NCBI GenBank assembly: GCA_031761405.1
Contig: JASEVX010000001.1
Span: 22,401,270-22,465,269 of the forward strand
Length of the DNA stretch: 64,000 bases
Source: Serripes groenlandicus
Lineage: Eukaryota; Mollusca; Bivalvia; Cardiida; Cardiidae
Direction: 5' to 3'
In this document: positions 57,796-64,000 of the stretch, piece after piece
Numbering within the stretch: the first letter of the stretch is position 1
How the letters are laid out: every line of letters begins with the position of its first letter
The notes under the pieces: model-generated
Told to the model about the DNA's origin: nothing
The model's database searches: none
The model's input: the letters and a program-made list of their open reading frames with translations, nothing else
Program-made: the position numbers and the translations under genes

Positions 57796-57989
57796 TATGG
57801 CAGCTCGATAGTATTTACGTGAAACCTTCATGTCCATGTTTGTCGAAAATATTGAAATTCTTGCAAAGATCGATAGTGTCAATCAATCCAGAGTGTTCAG
57901 ATATATAAAACAGAGGTCAATCTATTTAGGATTTGCTTGTGTATGTGTATACAGTCTCACCAGAGCCTTCACAGGCTGTATATTAAGGA

Positions 57990-58160
57990 ATCCGCCGTGT
58001 TCGAGTGGTAAGCGTCCGGGATTTGAAACCGGCCGTCCCGGGTCGAGGTGTTGTGCCCTTTGGCAATGCACATTTCTTATCCTTTAGTACCTGTTTGATT
58101 TACCCAAGTCATGAATATGTGAATTGTCGCTGTGATTTAACTGAAATAATGTTGAATACT
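57990..58160 (+). mobile_element. tRNA-derived SINE type c (copy B)
   Basis: Counterpart of 16754-16965, with a small deletion after the B box. Confidence 0.75.
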
Positions 58161-58806
58161 GTCAATTTCATTTAAATCAGACCAAAACTCTTCGCTGGAT
58201 CTGACGCCACCGCATAAAAGGTCGTCTCGATTTAACTATTTTCATTCAAATGCTCATGAGCAGGTGCTCGTATGTTCTATCCAATGAAATCGCACAATAC
58301 CACCGATACCACCAACACACTGTTCTGCCATCAAAATGATTACAACACATTCAGAAGACTCGGCCATCTTTCAGTGTTATTTATTTCGTTTACAGTATTT
58401 AGATGGATTATCTCCCCTGTTGATACCTAAGATATCTCGTCAGAATACTCCGAATCGCCAAACGCGAACTATAGTTAGTTCAGGTAACCATATTGAAACG
58501 TATACCGGTAAACCGTTCCCACATGCAGATGTATTTTAACGTACCTGTAGTAAATAATTTATAAAAAAAGTACATTGTGGCAAAAGGAGACATTGCTCCT
58601 AATGAGTAATTACTCCCTTTGCCATAAGTGTTTCAGCTTTATTTACTAATAATTATTTAATTTATAGAGATTTCCCATTTCCTTTGACAGTATGTTTCAG
58701 AAGTAATTTGCAATAGTTTCGCAAATTCTATTACGGTCTGTAGACAGGCTTAAACCTTACACACATATAATCGCAGTTTATCAGGATGCATAAATCTGTT
58801 CATTAG

Positions 58807-59062
58807 TTTTGCCGAGACCCGTAAGCTCAGTCGGTAGCGACCCGGTCTGTCAATCTAGCGGTTGTGAGTTCGAACCCGAGCTCTGTCAACATTCTTTCCG
58901 ACGTTTAACAAAAGTGAAAAGCGTCAGTCGTCTTCCAACAATGGGCTTACAGTCTATGTAAATAGGCGGCTAGTTGGAAAGTATGTTGTGAAGAGTAGGT
59001 GAACTGGCCGCCGTGATCAGACAAAAAAATTGTTAAAAACGGCGTTAAACCCCAATCATTCA
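58807..59062 (+). mobile_element. tRNA-derived SINE type a (copy B)
   Basis: Head GTAAGCTCAGTCGGTAGCGA, B box GAGTTCGAACCC, tail AAAACGGCGTTAAACCCC. Copy A retains only the body (17235-17380), so the head was deleted there. Confidence 0.8.
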
Positions 59063-59321
59063 TTCAATAACATAGTTTTACCCAGATGCTTTATAAAATA
59101 ATCCGCTCTGATTTATCAAATACGTATGTTGGAAAGGGTTAAATAAAAACGAAACTTAATTTAGTATCGATTTTGTATTTGTTTGGTTAATCGATGTCAA
59201 CAAATTGGAAAACACTATTGAGATGCCAAATCGGTCGACAAAACATTTTACATGATACCAAACAACCAAATATATTGAAATTGTTGCCACAACCCTCTTA
59301 CATGAAATAAAGGATGTTTAA

Positions 59322-59547
59322 CGCTTTCCCTCATACGACAATTCTGCAGCAGACGACTTTGAACACATTTTGTCCAAAAATGGAAAATCTCTATAATTAA
59401 ATGGATAACCTATGACTAAAAGTAGTAAACATTGTATCCAAGGGAGAAAATGCTCGTTTTGAGCAATTTCTTCTTTTGTCGCTATGTTTTCAAAACGCTG
59501 TCTGCTGCAGAGGCGTCAGAAAGCGTCAATATGTGGGAAAGGCTTAA
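59322..59547. mobile_element. TTAA MITE 'GCAGACGACTTTG' insertion (copy B only)
   Basis: This 226-bp insertion is flanked by TTAA at 59318 and 59544. Copy A has the uninterrupted GGATGTTTGACGCTTATG at 17637. It is the same family as 56551-56765 (AATTCTGCAGCAGACGACTT ... CTGTCTGCTGCAGAGGCGTC). Confidence 0.85.
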
Positions 59548-59719
59548 CGCTTATGTAGCAGCCCTTTAAAAAAGGGTGTGGAAAAGAGGAAAAGTTGCTC
59601 ATAATTTCCCATTTTCAACTCATGGTCAATATCATACATTAAATTGTATAAAGGTTTGACGTTTTTCCTACGCACGTTTTCAAAGTAAACGACTCTAGAA
59701 AACTGCATCGCGTACACGG

Positions 59720-59949
59720 TTAACCCTTTCCCTCACACGACAATTCTGCAGTAGACGATTTTGAACATATTTTGTCAAAAAATAGAAAATCTCTATAATT
59801 AAATGGATAACCTATGACTAAAAGTGGAAAACATTGTGGCAAAAGGAGAAATTGCTCGTTTTGAGCAATTTCGTCTTTTGTCACTATGTTTTTAAAAAGC
59901 CGTCTGCTGCAGAGGCGCTAGAAAGCGTATATATGAGGGAAAGAGTTAA
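59720..59949. mobile_element. TTAA MITE, 'GCAGACGACTTTG' family (copy B)
   Basis: This is the counterpart of 17823-18052, with ends TTAACCCTTTCCCTC and GAGGGAAAGAGTTAA. Another member inserted about 170 bp to its left after the duplication. Confidence 0.8.
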
Positions 59950-61143
59950 TGTGTAAAGGGGCTAACTACGGTTGGTAACCTAGCGCACTTACAGCCTTTT
60001 GCAATTAAACTTCACGTAAACCATTAGGCTTATCTCATGTTTGTATCAATTAAAATAGTTATCATAGCATTCAAATCATGAGTGTTATTACAGAGCTATT
60101 TTTCGTATAGTTGTATTCAGAGTGTTGTGCTTACTTGGAATTTGGAGAAGAAACTTGAAAGTTATTCGAGTGTGTGTATATATACAATAAACAGAAATAT
60201 GTACATGTATGTAGATATACAGAAATAAATAACTTTAGAAACGTTGACTGAATGGTATGTCGTAAATAATCATTTTTACAATCGACACCAGTGTTGCTGA
60301 AACATCAATAGAGTCTGTGAGATATACGTTACGTTATCGAAATTGTTTTAACTTTTAAGTGATTCAATAGCAAGCGACTTTCGAAATCAATGTGGGATTA
60401 CAAGAAACCGGTCAGCCTGTGTCATCTCCACATACCGAGTTATCATTTCTACATAGTTTATTCTTCAAGGACTTTACAATAAGTTATACCCATGTTTTAA
60501 GTAATTCAAAAATAGCAAGCGACTTTCGAAATCAATGTGGGATTACAAGAAACCGTTTAGCCTGTGTCATTTCTCATACCGAGTTATCATTTCTACATAG
60601 TTTATTCTTCAAGGACTTTACAACAATTTCTCCCCATGTTCCAAAATCCATGCATCTTGAAACATGTACTATGCTATCGCTAAAAAGTAACACAACTCGA
60701 GTGTGCGACTAAACATTGTAAATTATCGGCTATAACAAAAAATGAATATTCAAGTTCAACAATTTATTCAAACCAACTTATAAAGTCTTCAGTGAAATAA
60801 GTACTCTCAGTAAACTGGGTATAGTAGACAATGAATAAGTGTGTGTTAGACCATACATTGTCTGAAGTCCATTCATATCAAGGAATGCTTTATTTATGAT
60901 GTACTTATTTAAGAATCTGTAGCCATATATGACTTTCGCCAAATAGCCGGTGTTATCATTATAAAATTGACGCTGAGTTTATTTTATTAAAAACATCAGT
61001 TAGTGCCATGAAGTAGAATATTGTAGGGGATTTATTTATCAAAATGTCATTTCGTACCATGACATTGAATAAAGTATTCCGAAATGTTAAGAAAGAATAG
61101 ACTTTAATCATAATATACGATTATTGATACTGGCAATCAAAAA

Positions 61144-62205
61144 ATGGATAAAGCCAAGAGAAAGCGTTTCTATGCGGGAGAACAAGGCGTTGGAGAAGAA
61201 GGGCGATATGAAACACTTCGTAGTTTGGGAGATTTACTCCTTTGTGATTTTGATGTTTTACAAAGATCGAGAAGAAAGATAATGCAGACCTCGGTGCAGA
61301 GTAAAACTGAACACACCAGCGGTGAACCAGACCACCGTAGATCATCGTTTCTGGATTATCTCAATGGAATCAAACAAGCGAATGGGGAGACAGAGTCTGA
61401 TTCACACGAGGTACAGCTTGAACATGAGGAGGTTGTTGATGACACGCGTGGAGTTATCGGTACGCAGAAGAAACCACTGCCCGATATCCTAACAGTTCAT
61501 TACAAAGATGTGTACGAGTTAGAAAACAGTGACGACAGCGAAACGGAAGGTGTTGTCACAATCACGCCGTTTGTTGACATTAGAAAAGCGCGGGTTTCAG
61601 CGCGTGGGCACTCAAAACTGGACGACTCGTTTCTAAAGGAGTTACGAGACAAGATATCAAGATTTGATTTTGAACATAAGTATAAAAAGTCTGCAATCAA
61701 CAATGACGAGTTTCAGTTGTTTGTGGGTGATCGCTACCTTGACCTGTATAAGAGAAGGCACGGGATAGCTCCACGTGATATCCCAGCTACAACTCCATCT
61801 CAATGTAGGCCGAAAGGCAACAGTGGAACCTTTTCACCGTTTTCCCAGAAAGCGGACGACAACGACATCACGTTAAACAAATCATATGTTCTAAATGCAA
61901 AGATCCATGCTTTAGCAATGTCACAGAATAAGGAAGGGTCTGCGAACAAATCATCTTCCCCCGTTAGACTGCCTCCGATAAATAGTATCGAATTAAACAC
62001 GGGAGGATACGATTCGTCACCGGAAGTGACGTCACACCGTGTTGTACCGGAATTCGAAACAGCCAGAAGCGTTCATTCGGGAGTTCCCTTGTACACTGCG
62101 ATACGAGCTCGGAAACGATTCCCTCAACATGAGAGATATCGGGATCTTTTACACGAACTGAGAAAATTGTCAAGTATTGTGCAAAAAGCCGATCGACCGC
62201 ATTGA
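61144..62205 (+). CDS. Unrecognised intronless gene, copy B (353 aa)
   Basis: This is the paralogue of the 19248-20288 gene, open for its whole length and ending VQKADRPH. It has the same start context and the same 5' flank, including the 143-bp direct duplication upstream. From about 61757 to the old stop position it is almost identical to copy A (one difference in about 415 bp), while the first 613 bp carry about 20 differences. Retention of the long frame in both copies despite about 3 percent divergence supports real coding. Its right end lies about 85 bp from the duplication breakpoint at 62291. Confidence 0.82.
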   Translation: MDKAKRKRFYAGEQGVGEEGRYETLRSLGDLLLCDFDVLQRSRRKIMQTSVQSKTEHTSGEPDHRRSSFLDYLNGIKQANGETESDSHEVQLEHEEVVDDTRGVIGTQKKPLPDILTVHYKDVYELENSDDSETEGVVTITPFVDIRKARVSARGHSKLDDSFLKELRDKISRFDFEHKYKKSAINNDEFQLFVGDRYLDLYKRRHGIAPRDIPATTPSQCRPKGNSGTFSPFSQKADDNDITLNKSYVLNAKIHALAMSQNKEGSANKSSSPVRLPPINSIELNTGGYDSSPEVTSHRVVPEFETARSVHSGVPLYTAIRARKRFPQHERYRDLLHELRKLSSIVQKADRPH

Positions 62206-62451
62206 GTTTGTGAACCCTGCAAAACAGTGCTCAAATGGCATTGGAAAGAGATTCAAGAAGCCTACCGTGTTTATGAAGGTTCTATATGAGTCATGCTTCA
62301 GCAGCCTAAAGTATACACGATAAGTGTGATTTCAAACATGAATACTATATGTTAACGTCTGTGCAGAAAAATATAAACGTGGGGAAATATAAAGATATGT
62401 CTGTCTATCCGTGGTCATCCGAATGCGCCTGTTGTCTGAAACCATTCCTTA

Positions 62452-62941
62452 GGGGAGACCGGGGCATAATGTTACATTTTTCAAACTTTATCAAATTTTG
62501 AAGAAAAAAAAATGTTTACAGCACTTCCATTGACTTGGCTACAAAATGCACACAGCGTCTTAACTTATTTTAATATTTTAAACACATTATCCCGGCCTTT
62601 TGGGGAAAATATTACAGACACCAGGGCAAAAATGTTACATGTTGATTCTGTGTCTAATGAAATATCAACCAGCAACAAATATGCGCGAATACTGATGTAT
62701 TATCAAAATCGGTTGAATCACCCAAATTTTCAGGACGAGGGTATGGAATTTGTTTACAAGAGACCGGGGCAAAATGTTACACGTGGCAAAGTGTTACAAT
62801 TATGTTTTCCGTCATATGGCGTTACTTTTTGCGTCATTATTGTAGTAATCATATCAATTGGTGTTCATAAGTTTCTCATTATAAGCAAAACAGTAAAGTT
62901 AGCAACCACTATTTACTTTATTTGCTCCGGTATCCCCTACT
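62452..62941. mobile_element. Element with GGGGAGACCGGGGCA ends
   Basis: About 490 bp between TTAGGGGAGACCGGGGCATA and GCTCCGGTATCCCCTACT, with imperfect inverted ends and TA at both borders. The phrase GGGGCAAAATGTTACA recurs inside. The 143-codon frame across it is not protein-like and is discounted. Confidence 0.55.
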
Positions 62942-62999
62942 AACAGTGCAGATCTAGATTCATCAGCGCGGATGACACTTACATTCATATCATATCAGA

Positions 63000-63210
63000 G
63001 GAATCCCCTGTTGTCGAGTGGAAGGTATGGAGGATTTAAAACTTGGCGTCCCGGGTTCGATCCTCGCACCGCAGCGATCATGTCGGAGTGCCCTTGCATA
63101 AGGCAAGTTTTCTAGCCTATTACTGGTCTGATTACAGATGGATCTTGAATAAGTGTTCATCTCCGTGATATAACTGAAATAATGTTGAAACAGCGTACAA
63201 CACCTCAACA
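63000..63210 (+). mobile_element. tRNA-derived SINE type c
   Basis: GAATCCCCTGTTGTCGAGTG head, CCCGGGTTCGATCCTCG B box, tail GTGATATAACTGAAATAATG. Confidence 0.75.
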
Positions 63211-63244
63211 AAATAAATAAACGGTCAAATTATACACACGTTTA

Positions 63245-63464
63245 TACGGTGGCAGAGGTGACATGTGTATGTTTTTATTTATCTCGTGCACACGAGATAA
63301 TTAAGTCGTGCGCACGACATACTTAAGTCGTGCGCACGAGATACTATGTCATGCGCACGAGTTACTAAGTCGTGCGCACGACATAGTATCTCGTGCGCAC
63401 GACTAAGTAGGTCGCGCGCACGAGATAAATAAAAACGTACACATGTCACCTCTGTGCCACCGTA
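63245..63464. mobile_element. Foldback MITE built of GTCGTGCGCACGAC palindromes
   Basis: Terminal inverted repeats of about 45 bp starting TACGGTGGCA and ending TGCCACCGTA, with CGTTTA repeated on both flanks as a possible target duplication. The centre is a run of nested palindromes (CTCGTGCGCACGAC type), roughly seven. Confidence 0.8.
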
Positions 63465-63587
63465 CGTTTAGATTGGAGCGAAACACTTGAAATTATTGCA
63501 CCGATGCTCTGGAATTAATTAAGCAATGTTATCACGTTTAAACACATTGACTAATCGATTGATGAACTTTTATATGATTTTGTTTTA

Positions 63588-63860
63588 AAGGTGCTTCACT
63601 CCAGAAAATAGATTTTTATAGTCAAAGTTTTTAAACTGTTCAAAAGGTGTTTTGAAATATTAGAATCGTAATTCTGGAATAAAATTACACTTTCCAGTAC
63701 CATAAACAACTAAATATTGATTATTTATGCTTCATTTTCTACTGGGTAAAAATACCCAGTAAGCCAACTATTGTACATTCCATGACTTTCAATTGACAGT
63801 TTTTCAACATTTACTGCCAAAATAGTTTTGATCTACTTATTACATGTACTTACTTTGTTG
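63588..63860. repeat. Dispersed repeat, copy 2
   Basis: Matches 39527-39795 (shared ACTGTTCAAAAG, TTGAAATATTAGAATC, CATTTACTGCCAAAATAG). Lies in the flank right of the duplication. Confidence 0.65.
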
Positions 63861-64000
63861 TCACTATTAGCAGTATTTGAAGAAGTTCTAACATGACAAT
63901 ATTTTGATCTCCATCTGGTGTTCAGCATCTTTATCATTGCGACTTTTTCTTACATTTTATTCACAGAGTATTCCCTGGTTAACTCGTATTGTTTTTCGTA

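Larger units (their letters stand above)
40393..62291. repeat. Segmental duplication, copy B
   Basis: This is the direct copy of 1-20395. Copy-B extras relative to A include 40513-41340, two Helitron-like insertions (42609-44036, 47738-49227), three TTAA MITEs and a retained SINE head near 58807. Copy-A extras include 12797-13794 and a far longer 32-bp array. It ends at 62291. Confidence 0.95.
62292..64000. other. Right flank beyond the duplication
   Basis: Holds the GGGGAGACC element, a SINE, the GTCGTGCGCACGAC foldback MITE and a dispersed repeat. 62292-62450 and 63861-64000 show nothing identifiable. Confidence 0.6.

Noticed and set aside
62512..62943. 143-codon plus frame
   Set aside because: It lies wholly inside the GGGGAGACC element and includes its repeated AATGTTACA phrases; no recognisable protein.

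Overview
This is eukaryotic nuclear DNA, AT-rich and intron-containing, with spliceosomal GT-AG junctions, many tRNA-headed SINEs, MITEs, Helitron-like elements and several minisatellites. The repeat style (SINE tails near GTTGAAAGCGGCGTAAAAC, an AACAAGAGCTGTCGGACGAC repeat with GACGCCGACGCC end, TTAA MITEs) points to a bivalve mollusc. A dreissenid such as zebra mussel is my guess, but the sequence alone does not fix the species. Nothing looks bacterial or viral.

Large-scale layout. The window is dominated by a direct segmental duplication. Copy A is 1-20395 (it continues off the left edge) and copy B is about 40393-62291. The right breakpoints are sharp: both copies end after the same TATGAGTCA, then diverge. 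The simplest reading is a tandem duplication with a unit of about 41.9 kb (20396-62291), of which only the right half of the first unit is visible. Each copy holds the 5' exons of a fatty acyl-CoA reductase (FAR) gene on the minus strand, the last two coding exons of a small ankyrin-repeat protein resembling PPP1R27/MYPT-type PP1 regulators on the plus strand, and an intronless unrecognised gene of about 350 codons on the plus strand.

Between the copies, 20396-40392 carries most of the rest of the copy-B FAR gene. I assembled it exon by exon from phases and family alignment: exons at 46436-46149, 45308-45133, 42226-42154, 40243-40137, 38423-38210, 36454-36253, then after one unlocated exon 32572(or 32608)-32495, 28349-28226 and 27259-27134 with a stop. 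That is one gene of about 19.3 kb and near 490-500 residues, with the TGATGFAG nucleotide-binding loop, a YFATK catalytic motif and a FAR C-terminal domain. One intron appears to be GC-AG. The copy-A FAR gene shows only exons 1-3; the rest would lie left of the window.

Most other bases are mobile or tandem repeats: about 15 copies of one 260-bp foldback element, about 15-20 copies of a TTAA MITE, 8 copies of a near-perfect hairpin MITE, at least three SINE families, three Helitron-like elements, a LINE 3' fragment, and arrays with units of 27, 32, 34, 46, 111 and about 160 bp. Comparing copies A and B gives empty sites that show which elements moved after the duplication: three TTAA MITEs and two Helitron-like elements in copy B. 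The 32-bp array (about 90 units in A, about 28 in B) seems to be an amplified tRNA A-box region from a SINE head.

The genes do not form an obvious pathway. FAR makes fatty alcohols in lipid metabolism, the ankyrin protein is probably a phosphatase-1 partner, and the third gene has no assignable role. They are linked mainly by having been duplicated together.
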